From contig JAJLTO010000012.1 of the NCBI GenBank assembly GCA_030568195.1, positions 434,001 through 498,000 of the forward strand: a stretch of DNA of 64,000 nt. The letters are read 5' to 3'. This DNA is from Dipodascopsis uninucleata var. uninucleata. Lineage: Eukaryota; Ascomycota; Lipomycetes; Lipomycetales; Lipomycetaceae. The position numbers and the translations under genes are program-made. Numbering within the stretch: position 1 is the stretch's first letter; the number at the start of each line of letters is the position of its first letter. The notes under the pieces were generated by a model that was not told the origin of the DNA, made no database searches, and saw only the letters and a program-made list of their open reading frames with translations. This document shows, piece after piece, positions 25,371 to 35,733 of this stretch.

Positions 25371-26028
25371 AAAACACGAGCGGTAGATACATTTTCGGTC
25401 GACAGGGCTGTAAGTGCTTGTGAGTAGCATTCGCTTTGGTCGATTCTTGCCTTCTTCATCGCCATACAAGAGACATTAGAAAAGTTTCGATATCTCAAGG
25501 AATATATATTTATTTTCCTCTACTAGCCAAGTACAAAATTCTATCACTGCAACAATTGTTCCACGAGAAAATAATCTCTACCGCCAGACTCTGGTCACTG
25601 GAAGGTCTCTTAATGATCGACGACTTCCGGCAGTGATCTTCTGGTCATATTCTACCTTCTATTACGCTTTTGAAGCAGAGTGTTAGCACCACAGACACGC
25701 TTGAATTAAAGGCAAGAATAGCAGATGAGTCTACATTTTTTCTGATCTCGTTTTGGTTCTGTGCTACATACGTATACGCACGCACAGGTTCTTGTGCCTT
25801 TGTATGTAACCATATATACGTTTACGAGAATACTCATGTTGATATATACACATACAAACTATTTATATACTGAATGCAAACTGCTTGGCTAGATACTGGC
25901 GTTATTCTTTTTTTGGATCCTAATTAATCTTTCCTTTTGGTGTTTGAATCGGAGGGAACGAAGAGCAGAAATTTTTACAAGAAAAAGACTTCGTCACTTG
26001 CATGCCTATCAGCCACATTGAATAGTTC

Positions 26029-26055
26029 TATATATGTATATATATATATATATAT
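26029..26055 (+). repeat. TA microsatellite immediately upstream of a start codon
   Basis: A run of TA dinucleotides with one TG interruption ends about 24 bp before the preferred ATG at 26079. It also creates a spurious upstream ATG at 26034, in frame, that would add a Tyr-Ile run. Confidence 0.8.
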
Positions 26056-26078
26056 GTCTGTGTATGGAAAGAGTCGCT

Positions 26079-27539
26079 ATGACATCGGATATTCCAGTTC
26101 GTTCGTCTGCAGCGTCTGCAGCGTCTGCAGTGGATAATGCGCCGTCTGATCTCAATAATCCTTACACTCATAAGTCTGGTCCCGAGCCACTTCGAAACGA
26201 CCATAACCGGCCACAAACTAGCAATCTTTCTATTCAATACCAACAGCAATCGTCATCTGTGCCTCCGAAAGCCGTTGGTTTTTTTGGAAATAGCTCATCT
26301 AGTACAGCAGAACTCTTTGGTACAAATCATCATCAGCCAGAGCAAATATCTTCTACAATAGCCCCTACAATTCATCCCCAAGAAATTACCGCCGCACTGT
26401 CACCAATATCGTTGCAATCTTCTGGACTAGAGCATAACTCTCAACAATTAGCGTCTACGGCTCGAAATAAATCAATTCAGCTTCTTAGTGGTCACCAATT
26501 GCTACAAGGCAGTTCTCATAATACTACAGTTCTAATTGATAATGAGACTATTCCGGTTGGTCCTTTGTCATCACCAGCAGCGTCTCAGCAGAGTGAAGAG
26601 CGCGATCTCTTTCCTCAGCCTGTCTTGATGGATACACGAATTCCAATTCTTCCTGATCCCACTCCTATTTCTGAGCCAGCATTCTTCTGTGATAATCCTC
26701 GATCAGATTCTCCCTCGTCTTCATCACCTTCGCTTAACAACTATACACTGTTTCCTCCGTGCTCACAGGCTGCTGCTAACACCACGATCTCAACATCTGC
26801 AGTTGCTCCTATTGGCTCTCCTATAGGATCGTCATCATCGCATACTGTATATAATGGTCTCTCAGAGAACGTTCTTCGAGTCAGTTTAGGAAATGATTTT
26901 GACAATGAATCTGAGTGTCCTATTGATGAGCCAATTGATGGATTGCAAAGTCAGTTAAAGATTCCGCATTTATCCTCTATCGATATTGGCTTAGGAGATG
27001 AATCTTTCCAGATCGATGATGATCGTAACTATTTTGGCGACAATGACGACAATTGTGATATTGATGGTCTCAGTATTTCTGCTGATTATGATGATGCTGC
27101 TGTTGACGATTATAATCATGACGAGTCCGATGACGATGATAGCCCCAGTCTACGAAAGCAACAAACAAACATATTACTAGCGAAACAACCTGGATTTCAG
27201 CCGGGTTTTAGTGCATCTCATTTGAGAACGTCTTTCACATATCCTGCTCCGAATTCGCTTCATCTTGGCGAAGAAGCGCGTCGTCATTCGAGCTTCACTA
27301 CATATCAAAACTATAATGCTCAACCAAGGCAGCACCGCAGACGTCAAAATCGGAGTCGTAAATTAAATGGTAATTCTCGAGTATGCGAGATTGATGATTC
27401 AAAAGTATTGTCGGACAACAATATGTCGGACGAACAGCAGCAACATCGTCAAGTAACGGTTCCTGCATTGTTTCCATCTTCTGATGTCCACTCCCCACCT
27501 ACTAGAAATTTATTTCCTGATATGCCAAGATTTAGATAG
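26079..27539 (+). CDS. Low-complexity protein with repeated LFP motifs (about 486 aa)
   Basis: Unrecognised, apparently single-exon protein. The frame is open from 26034, but the first 10 codons come from a TA microsatellite; I prefer the ATG at 26079, which has G at -3, over those at 26034 and 26064. It is almost entirely Ser, Pro, Gln, Asn and Asp-rich and so probably disordered. Counted from the preferred start: Ser-Ala repeats near 10-18 encoded by a threefold 9-bp repeat, a strongly acidic region at about 313-355 (runs of Asp), and a basic RRRQNRSRK patch near 420-428 that may be a nuclear localisation signal. LFP occurs four times (about 177, 224, 464 and 478), followed by polar or Pro residues. 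It has no domain, signal peptide or membrane segment. A nuclear regulator is a guess from composition only. Confidence 0.6.
   Translation: MTSDIPVRSSAASAASAVDNAPSDLNNPYTHKSGPEPLRNDHNRPQTSNLSIQYQQQSSSVPPKAVGFFGNSSSSTAELFGTNHHQPEQISSTIAPTIHPQEITAALSPISLQSSGLEHNSQQLASTARNKSIQLLSGHQLLQGSSHNTTVLIDNETIPVGPLSSPAASQQSEERDLFPQPVLMDTRIPILPDPTPISEPAFFCDNPRSDSPSSSSPSLNNYTLFPPCSQAAANTTISTSAVAPIGSPIGSSSSHTVYNGLSENVLRVSLGNDFDNESECPIDEPIDGLQSQLKIPHLSSIDIGLGDESFQIDDDRNYFGDNDDNCDIDGLSISADYDDAAVDDYNHDESDDDDSPSLRKQQTNILLAKQPGFQPGFSASHLRTSFTYPAPNSLHLGEEARRHSSFTTYQNYNAQPRQHRRRQNRSRKLNGNSRVCEIDDSKVLSDNNMSDEQQQHRQVTVPALFPSSDVHSPPTRNLFPDMPRFR
26105..26130 (+). repeat. Threefold GTCTGCAGC coding repeat
   Basis: Three tandem 9-bp copies, the last lacking its final C, encode Ser-Ala-Ala units near the start of the low-complexity protein. 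They are the kind of short in-frame repeat that expands or contracts by slippage. Confidence 0.75.
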
Positions 27540-28330
27540 TATTTACTGCATCAATTTCCTGTATTTACTTCCTATATTACATATCTATACCGTTGTTACA
27601 AGCGTCATGAGCACTGTTATCCATCCTGTGTATACTCCATGTTTCTTTGATATTTATGACTACTAATGTACTCTGTTACTATCACATTGTCTGGTTTATG
27701 CCTACTCATTGTGTATTTTTGCTGAGAATTTCACGCAGTGTCATCTGTCATATACTTTCTTGGTCTTTCACGCTGATCAGAAGATGTTTTTCTGATTGAT
27801 TTTTATGGCACATGAGCTACAATATGCATTCAACCCATGTCTGATTAGTTTCCTGTCTCTTCATCACTTTTTTTGGGCTTACAAACTGGCATCGTAAATA
27901 GTTCCTACATTCATCTATCTTTTCGCAATATCTCTGTATTAACATTCATATCGCGTTAATTTTCAACACGCCGTAATTTCAATACTCCATAAATTTTGTT
28001 TCTTCATTTTTGGATAGTATTACTATTGTCAATGTGAAATCTACGAATGCAAATACGTTCCACGCTAAATCCTTTAAGCTTATTGTATTAATACAAACAT
28101 CAGTCTGTATCTCAACTAAATATATCCATTATGAGACATATCTAAATAGATAGTTATGTGATCTTTTCTCTCTAATCTGTTCCATAAGCCTTCGGAGAGT
28201 AAAAGAAAAATATAATGTAAGATGAGCATATATCGTATAAGAATTTATGATTTATAATTACGTACAACAAAAAAACTCGTCTACCACTTTTCAAGTTTTC
28301 TTTTTTATTTTACCTCAGCAATGCCACTGT
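27540..28330. other. Convergent 3' flanks
   Basis: It lies between the low-complexity gene (plus) and RPL19 (minus). T-rich 3'-flank-like sequence, with no credible frame or RNA gene. Confidence 0.5.
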
Positions 28331-29199
28331 TTACTCCTCAGCGCCCCGCAAAAGAGCTTCACGCTTCTCATTAACACGCTGTTGTCTTCTCTCTCTAGCA
28401 GCCTTATTTCTGACACGACGAGCCTCAGCCTCATCCTTGAGAGCACGCTCACGTGCCTTCTCAGCCTTGGCCTTGATGACATGCTCAATGACCTGACGCT
28501 TATGCTTGAAGGTATTACCCTTGGCGAGAACGTACAATTCATGGTAAAGGTGCTTGTCGATCTTGCCGGCAGCTCTGTACTTGACTAACAAGCGACGAAG
28601 GACACGCTGGCGTCGACGCCAAACAACCTGAGATGGCATACGAGCATCCTTGGTACCCTTTCTCTTACCGAAACCAGTGTGTCTACCTGCTCTCTTGGCC
28701 TCGTGAAGAGTTCTAGTACGAGAACGAGAGTGGCTGGCAACTGGCTTTCGGATAATCAAACCATCCTTAATCAACTTGCGAATGCCCTCACCTAAAACCG
28801 ATTCACCAGATTAGCTCAATGATCCCATAATAATCATAATAAATCAAATTCAAGTCATCACATACGACTGTTGGCATTGCCAATAGAAGTAGCTTCGCTG
28901 GGATCAAGCCAAATTTTTCTCTTTCCAACACCGAGAACGCTAGCAGCGAGTCTCTTCTGCGACACAAGATAAGACCTAGGGAGAAATAAATAGTCAGTAT
29001 ATATATACATAACCTTGGCAATAACATAGACGCAGACTTGTTTTGCTACTTCAATTAAAATGATTATTCGTCTCATTCTCCGACAGAAAAAAAATTCAGC
29101 TTTTAAAAAAACAGCTGTCGTATCTCAAACATCCTCTGTCTTTCATCCACTCAACTACACATAAAATAACTTCATTCAATCATAAGGAACCACTTACAT
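28331..29199 (-). CDS. 60S ribosomal protein eL19 (3 exons, 190 aa, split start codon)
   Basis: Component of the large cytosolic ribosomal subunit. Exons are 29199-29198, 28975-28866 and 28791-28331. The initiator ATG is split: exon 1 contributes only AT, followed by GTAAGT, and G is the first base of exon 2. Intron 1 is 222 nt, and intron 2 is 74 nt (GTATGT...TTTTAG) and falls after SIGNANS. The protein reads [20 protein letters not shown] onward, then [20 protein letters not shown] and the long basic C-terminal helix, aligned along its length with yeast L19 (189 aa). Without splicing only the last 147 residues would be found. A TTAGGG box lies about 140 bp upstream of the start, a common feature of fungal ribosomal-protein promoters. 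Identification is certain; the split start is the only arrangement I found that gives an ATG. Confidence 0.95.
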
Positions 29200-29578
29200 T
29201 TCTAATAAATATAACTAAAATACAGAACTAAACGACCGGAGTATTGTCGCGGGTCTCGAGTCTTACTAAAGCAGTGATTACAAGAAAGAAAGTAGAAGTA
29301 GTGTATCTAAAGGCGGGCGTTGAACGAATTGTTAGTGTAAGGTTAGGGCGATCTTATTGCACATAGATCTTGTGTGGCATAATGTCTGAGTTTGAGTGTG
29401 ACTGCTAAATTTTAACGCTTGGAGGATTCAGGGCTTCACTTAGGGCACAAAGTAAAAAAAACATCTTAGCAAAAATTATCTTAGTAATAAAGACAAATGT
29501 ATTATATAAATTGTTACATAGCAAAGAATACTTGCACATAGTGTCCGATCTAATAGCATCAACAGTAGTAGCTATAGC
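29200..29578. promoter_or_regulatory. RPL19 promoter region with TTAGGG box
   Basis: It separates the stop codon of the MEI4-like gene from RPL19. GGTTAGGGC at 29341-29349 matches the TTAGGG element that Tbf1-type Myb proteins bind in many fungal ribosomal-protein promoters. The role here is inferred from position and sequence. Confidence 0.5.
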
Positions 29579-30934
29579 TTAGTCTTTCAAATAGGTAGCA
29601 GAAGATCTCAGAGACAGTATATATGTTGAATAGGTATGAGTAATACGCGGATATCTTTTCTCAATGAAAGGATGAAAGAGTAGCTTCTCCAAGCACCGTT
29701 GTTCTCGCTCGTAGTCGCAAGAGGAGAGGTATCTAGTGGCGTAAATAGCAACGTCAAAGTAAGCTAAACAGGCTATTGTGGATATCTTTAATTCTCGCTC
29801 CTTATGATTGTTTTTGTACGATGTCGTTAGTAGTTTTGCGATCTGATTGAAAACCTCCTGAATGATATCTAAATTGAAAATTTAAAATGTTAAATATAAT
29901 TTGTCTGTGTAGTTCCAAACAGGTGTAGACATACATTTCCGAAGTCTGACTATTGAACTTATTATTTGATATAAAGCACCTAGAATGGCCAGGCAAGTAG
30001 TGCAGGAAACTTCCAGTGAAATTTTTTTGTCAAACTGCATTCTTGTAACGTGCATGATAGCCTCAAGTGTGGACTCGAGAAGCAGCTTCATATACAGCTC
30101 ATAATCATTTGTAGATCCCTTTTTATCTGTTTCACAGCTCATTGAATTAGCAAGACGCATAAAAATAAATGGTATATGCCTAAATATTATATTAGGATGC
30201 AGTGGAAGTATGTTGGCAGTAGGCTGCGGCGAGAGCCTCTCTGCAAGAATCCTGACTGGATCTTTAAGGTCTTTACTGTTAGAATATGATCCTGTCAGAA
30301 GCGTTGCAAGCACGCCAAGAATATCGGACTTATCTGAGTAATAAAGATCAGTAATTGGAGCCTGTACAATATTGAAGCACTCGATAAATTTCTCTCTGTT
30401 CTGTCTCTTAGCATCAGCATGTTCGTCACTAATGTTATCTGCCTTGCGTTTGGCGATATTCGTCCGCTCAACCTGTTTAGCCTTAGGTCCTTCAACCGAG
30501 CAGCATCATATTAATCCTCAAATACCACTTATTATATTTCATATATTAAATAGTTTATTAATGGCTGCTCATACCTAGAAGATTTCTTAAACTTTCTATC
30601 TCTTCTCGTAAGTACTTGGCCTCTCTGGTTGTTTCGTTATAACGCGTCTTCCAAAATTCTTCTGGACCGACGATATGAGCAAGTATAGAGAGTCGGTAGT
30701 CTGTTCAAGTTAGTTATCCATTATCTTTGTAGAAGATATTTATATATTAATAATACCTTCATACGATATATCAACTGGCTTCCTCTTAACGATGACAGCC
30801 GCCTAAATTAGAAAACAGCCGTTTAAGTCATCAGTACACGAAAGTCGCTATCTATAGATTTGATTCTGAGTTCACCACACAAGTTCTCCAACACGACGCA
30901 CCAGTGCTAATTTGAATCGATTGGATACTCTCAT
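29579..30934 (-). CDS. MEI4/Rec24-like meiotic recombination protein (5 exons, 349 aa)
   Basis: Mei4 binds Rec114 and is needed for meiotic double-strand breaks by Spo11. I assembled exons 30934-30902, 30802-30757, 30700-30575, 30489-29935 and 29868-29579. The four introns (99, 56, 85 and 66 nt) have GT...AG ends, mostly with CTAAC/CTAAT branch sites, and every junction is in frame to a single stop. The N-terminus, FKLALAAVIVKRKPVD, then Tyr25, EEFWK and a Leu-rich coiled coil to about residue 68, follows the vertebrate MEI4 pattern as I remember it (KLALALAIIRSKP, then Y, then W, then a coiled coil). That segment is the known Rec114-binding part. The rest is helical and poorly conserved, as in the family. 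Exon 1 is the weakest point: its donor is GTGCGT. The gene itself I consider solid; the MEI4 name is probable. Confidence 0.65.
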
Positions 30935-31446
30935 TACTGTCAATCTCGTTTACTGCTGTTAGTTGCCCTATTAAAATGTGTAAATTACAAGTTCAGGCGA
31001 CCTGATTTCCGACACGGTGGATACACCCCGCGTTCTGTATTGTCTTGTTCCCTGATACACCTTGCGGGCACTAGATAGAAAGCATTAAACTATACTGGTT
31101 TTGCTATCAACTTAAGCCTTTCCTGTGGGCTTATGTTTAGTAGCCAAGGCCAGGCGGATCGGATATCTGGATATTCACGAATATTTCGGTGGATGCACCG
31201 ACTGAGTTGCGTTCTGTAGTAAGGGTCATGATCGGCCCGCTAAAAACCCTAATGCGTTGTTAAGCAGCCAACCGATAGAGCCACCTTTGAAAAACGCAGC
31301 GTAGGACAAAGAGCAGAAAATCATCTTTTGAGAAATCAGAATCATAATTGTTAAAATTATTGGTTTTCTTTACGACACTTAATCAGTTATAAGAAAACGT
31401 CTCATCTTTAGTCTCTAGTAGCATAATTTCTAAAAAAATCGGAGAA
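30935..31446. promoter_or_regulatory. Divergent promoter region of MEI4-like gene and TPI1
   Basis: It serves both divergent genes. AACCCTAAT at 31245-31253 is another telomere-repeat-like box, about 200 bp before TPI1. No coding potential. Confidence 0.5.
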
Positions 31447-32596
31447 ATGGTGAGTTTGGAGCGGATGCCTATATAGTCATTGTCTTTTTATGTATTACAG
31501 ACTGAATCAACTGGAATCCAGCTGATGTATTAGCTCTCAATTATGGACAATTGGATAGGAAATGCAAAATTTGGATTTTTTAAAAACTAGGCGAAATATC
31601 TGTTGTATTAAACAATTCTTTATGTAACTAGTTATTGTTTTAAGGATGATTAATTGACATCAAAAAGAGACAAGAAAGTATAGACTAACAGATATCTTAC
31701 CTAGGCCAGAACATTCTTTGTTGGTGGAAACTTCAAGATGAACGGCTCCAAGAAGTCGATTAAGAAGATTGTAGAAGGTCTCAACGAGGCCGATTTGCCT
31801 TCTAACGTTGGTAAGTAAAATTTCTTGTTAGTGTCAAGGATTTAAAGGTATTGACTAATGTATTTGTTACATCATACAGAGGTTGTCATTGCACCTCCTT
31901 CTTTGTACTTGGATTGGGCCAAGAAGCACTTGACAAAACCCTCCATCGAATTGGCTGCTCAGAACGCTTTCCACACGGGGCCTGGTGCTTACACTGGTGA
32001 AATTGCGTAAGTAATTAATTGATTGTGCTTTTATATGTTTCTATAATGTCTGATCAAGAATTCTAACGGGACTTTATTTTCACAGTATTGAGCAGATCAA
32101 GGACGTGGGTGCTCAGTGGGTCATTCTTGGCCACAGTGAGAGACGCACTATTATCAAAGAATCTGACGAAGTTATCGCAGAGAAGACTGTCTATGCTATC
32201 AACAACGGTGTTAGTGTTATTCTCTGTATTGGTGAGCTACTCTCTGAGAGAGAGGCCGGTAGCACTCTCGCTGTCTGCGACCGTCAGCTCGACGCTGTCA
32301 TCGAGAAGGTCAAGGACTGGTCCAACATCGTCGTTGCTTATGAGCCTGTTTGGGCAATTGGTACTGGTCTAGCCGCCACACCAGATGATGCTCAGAATGT
32401 TCATGCTGCCATTAGAAAACACTTGGCCGAGAAGATCGGAGAAGAGCAGGCCTCTCAGGTCCGCATTATCTACGGTGGAAGTGTTAATGGAAAGAACGCT
32501 GCTTCTTTCAAGAACTGTGGCGACGTTGATGGTTTCTTGGTTGGCGGTGCCAGCTTGAAACCTGAGTTCATTGACATTATCAAGAGCCGGGAGTAA
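31447..32596 (+). CDS. Triosephosphate isomerase (4 exons, 248 aa)
   Basis: Glycolytic enzyme that interconverts dihydroxyacetone phosphate and glyceraldehyde 3-phosphate in the cytosol. Exons are 31447-31449, 31705-31810, 31880-32006 and 32086-32596. Exon 1 consists of the ATG alone, followed at once by a 255-nt intron (GTGAGT...CCTAG with GACTAAC); the other introns are 69 and 79 nt. The protein has exactly the yeast length of 248 residues. The catalytic residues are in place: Lys12 in GGNFKMNG, His95 in GHSERR and the Glu in [11 protein letters not shown], followed by the mobile loop. YGGSVNG and [13 protein letters not shown] complete the phosphate site. No anomaly apart from the intron placed directly after the initiator codon. 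Confidence 0.98.
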
Positions 32597-32879
32597 ATTT
32601 TATCCTCGTAACAGATCGCTTAGTATCCTTTAATCTAATTAAATGTTTTTTTTTTGTAATATTGAGCAATTATATATTGAGGTACATGTAGTCTCGAATG
32701 TCATTGCATTGTTTCTTACATTGCGTTATGCGCTGTCCGACCAGTTAGCTAAAGTATGATTTTTTATTATACTATATACACAATATTGGAGTAGACTATT
32801 AACATGTAATCTATTTTATCTCATTCAACAAATGACATGAATGACGAATGAGTAAACCGCAATATCCAACCAGTTTATT

Positions 32880-34445
32880 TTATATTTTTGAAGGCCCGAG
32901 GCCGTATTGCTTACATTGCTTGACGACATCTCCAAAAACGCCATCTGGCCCTTGCATAACAACAGTAGGGCCGCTACTGACTGAGCCCTTGTTTTTCACA
33001 CCAGTCTTGAAAACACGGTTTGCAACTCGTATAATGTCGTCAACGGTGAGCGCGTCTATTTTGGAACACATTTCATCCACAGTGACTTTCTTGCCACTAA
33101 CCTGAACTTGTCGTCCTAGGTCCTCCAACTCAACCATTTTAGATTCAAGATTCATCAGTAGAGAGCTACGCAATTGATTCTTAGCTCTCCTAACTTCTGT
33201 TTCAGTTAAACCACCCGACATTTTAGACGTTGTATATGCAAGCTGTCCAAAAATAATCGCGGGAGCCAAATGAGCATGTGAAGGTAAGCACCAGATTGTA
33301 ATTCCAAAGAGACCAGAATCTGTGTACGAATGGTTGAAAGAAGCACATGTCTCTATAAACGCGTACCGATTCAAGACATTGGTGTACAGACGTGAGTACA
33401 TTCCTTTTCCTGGTCCTCCGGCAGAGAAAGAGCCTCCGCCACCAAGGAGCGTTTGCAGAGTCGCCAAAGCGTAAATATCTGGATCGGCTATAGGGAGACC
33501 CTCAAATGCCACATATATATGAACAAGGTCTGGTTGATTAGGAACATATTGCTGTTGCATTTCCCCAAGAGACACTATACCACCCGTATATTTACTGATT
33601 TCCGAAGCAACAGGAATGTGACCCTTTGGCATATCTCCAAAGTTCTTTGAGACAAGCTCAACAGCCTTTTCATGTTCAACTCCGACAAAAGCCGCCACCA
33701 TTCTGTCAGGAACATAAAATTTCTCCCTGTATCTCAAAATATCTTCGCGACGAATTACAGGTAGTCGCTCTTCAGGGCATAAGAGCGGATTTCCAAGGGT
33801 GTTCTCACGGTAAGCGGCCATATGAAGTAATTCAGGTAATATCAAGTCTGGCTTTTGCCAAATTTCATTTATTTCATAAGAGGCAGTTTCCTTTTGAATC
33901 ATTACCTCCTCCTCTGTTATCTCAGGCCAACGAACCGTGGCTGAAAGTAAATCGAACATAGGCTCAACTTGTCCATTGAATACTGCTGCCTGATACACAA
34001 TGGACTCTCGTGACGATACGCACATGTAATTGCCACCTAACTTACTTAATCTGTCTTGCACTTCTTCTGCTGACAATCCCTTTGCTGATTGAAAAGCTAA
34101 ACGATCCATTATATGGCTCAGACCACTTAAAGATGGGTCTTCATATCTTGATCCAGCATCAACGTAAAGGCCAAGTGCTGAAAAGTGGCCAGGGAGTCCA
34201 TCCGTTACAACCCGCATACCGTTCGGTAGGGTCGTCTGCTTGAAGAGTAGAGATGCATCCTTCACATCAATAATTATTAATTATCTATCCAAATCAAAAA
34301 TTGCTCTCTTGATAGAATTCGTAAAAATACATACATTGGCGAAGTTCGTAAACGATCTATACGAATTACCACTTCTTAAAGGACCAGTCAAAACTGATCT
34401 TGGCCTCAGAAGATTTCGTACCTGAGTTTTTCCCACATACGACAT
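32880..34445 (-). CDS. Mitochondrial processing peptidase alpha subunit (2 exons, 496 aa)
   Basis: Non-catalytic, substrate-binding subunit of the matrix peptidase that removes presequences from imported mitochondrial proteins; partner of Mas1. Exons are 34445-34335 and 34259-32880, with a 75-nt phase-0 intron (GTATGT...GAAG). Exon 1 encodes a 37-residue presequence rich in Arg and Ser, with no acidic residue (for example RNLLRPRSVLTGPLRSGNSY). The mature part has the M16 peptidase fold. The zinc-binding HxxEH of the beta subunit is absent, as expected. The glycine-rich loop GGGGSFSAGGPGKGMYSRLY that is diagnostic for the alpha subunit is present. It is convergent with TPI1 at 283 bp. The ATG at 34265 within the intron's 3' end is not needed once exon 1 is included. 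Confidence 0.95.
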
Positions 34446-34810
34446 TTCTATACTATCGGTCAGCCAAAGATTCTCTTTTGACAGAAGGTATACGAAGAAT
34501 AAAAAAGATGCTCCAATATAGTGATTTGGCGTTCTAATGACAAAGTTCTACTGCGATGTTAAGAACTTTTGGTCTTTTGTACAAGCTTGAAAAAAAAAAC
34601 CCTTCCAAGATTTGGGTTTTTCCAATTTCATCAATGTAAGAAAACGTTGTAGAAGCAAATTCTATAAATTTACCACAAACATGAGATCTCGCTTTATAAC
34701 AGTTTGTAATAACAAACTTAAGTGAACCAGATATTTTTTCCAAAAATATACTTGATATTATATAGTAAAGTTTGCTCAATATAAAATAGCCATAGTGGCG
34801 GGGTTAAAGC
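34446..34810. promoter_or_regulatory. Divergent promoter of MAS2 and the SLX8-like gene
   Basis: Short AT-rich bidirectional promoter region with an A-run near 34588-34598. No specific site recognised. Confidence 0.45.
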
Positions 34811-35649
34811 ATGGAAGTAACGGGAGGCGGCAATAGCAGTCGTGATAATCAGCACACAAGTCAAATATATCAACTACTTTCTGAATCGCCACCTGCCCAA
34901 TACACTGAATTGGTAGAACCTACAAGAAGCATGAACAATAGTAATCAGTCGGACGATAACGCTCTAGATTTGCGAGTGACTTCAGAGGGGCCTAGAGATT
35001 TGGAGATAGTTGATTTAGACGATACTGCATCAGTTCATGATTCGAATGACGATGTGACGCTAGAGGACCGGCATCGCAATAAGCGTCAACGAATAGGATC
35101 TAGGCGAGAAATTCCTAGCAACAACATTATAGAACTACATGATGATGATGATACTGACTATGGGTCAGATTTGGAGCGAATTGAAAGAGATGGCGGTAGC
35201 ATAGAGAGCTCAGATGAAGAACATTTGAGTAACAGTGAAGAGGATGCTATAACCTTTCAACAGCAGAAACGCATAGCAGAGAAAAAGGTCAGCGAAAGCT
35301 CCACTCTACTAAGTGATTTTAACTGCGTTATATGCTTTGATCAGCCAGATATATTGGCAGCTACACCTTGTGGTAAGTATGATATTTTTGGGTGCTTATT
35401 AGTGTACTAAACAGAACGGTGGTTTGGATGTAAACTAATTGAGCTGTGACTTGCCCTGTAGGCCACCTTTACTGCCGTGACTGTATATATAAAGCTGTAT
35501 CATCAACCAGCAAAGCTACAGCTACAACAGGAGAGTGCAGTGTCTGTCGAAGAAAGGTTCTGTATAAAAAAATTGTCTGCCTTGAGATGATGCTAGGAAG
35601 GGACGAGCTTGATGCACTCGAAGAAGCTGAACCAAATACAGGCAGTTAA
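34811..35649 (+). CDS. RING E3 ligase resembling SUMO-targeted Slx8/RNF4 (2 exons, 249 aa)
   Basis: Probable SUMO-targeted ubiquitin ligase acting in genome maintenance in the nucleus. Exons are 34811-35372 and 35462-35649; the 89-nt intron begins GTAAGT, ends CTGTAG and falls inside the RING. The C3HC4 RING is Cys172, Cys175, Cys187, His189, Cys192, Cys195, Cys213 and Cys216, near the C-terminus as in Slx8 and RNF4. The long acidic N-terminal part contains two candidate SUMO-interaction motifs, LEIVDLDD (64-71) and NIIELHDDDD (105-114), each a hydrophobic core followed by acids. A basic KRQRIGSRR patch near 91-99 may direct nuclear import. The RING alone would not separate Slx8 from other small RING ligases; motifs and architecture together favour it. 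Convergent with RCM1, only 84 bp apart. Confidence 0.78.
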
Positions 35650-35733
35650 ATAATTACATAGCAGCTCATCATTCGAATTTCCGCAATTATTAACATAAGG
35701 ATAAGTTTATTGTTTTATATAACAAACTGAAGC

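Larger units (their letters stand above)
20623..26078. other. Long gene-poor region (5.4 kb)
   Basis: The intervening DNA lies between two divergent genes. No frame resembles a known protein. From about 22440 to 24100 the base composition is visibly more G+C-rich than the rest, and open frames overlap on both strands there; the longest (23531-23995, plus, 154 residues) is probably chance. TTAGGG-type boxes lie at 22766-22774 and 23309-23316, and a CACGTG palindrome near 22617. A GAAANN hexamer run and a TA microsatellite are listed separately. Much of it may be the promoter of the gene starting at 26079. Confidence 0.5.
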
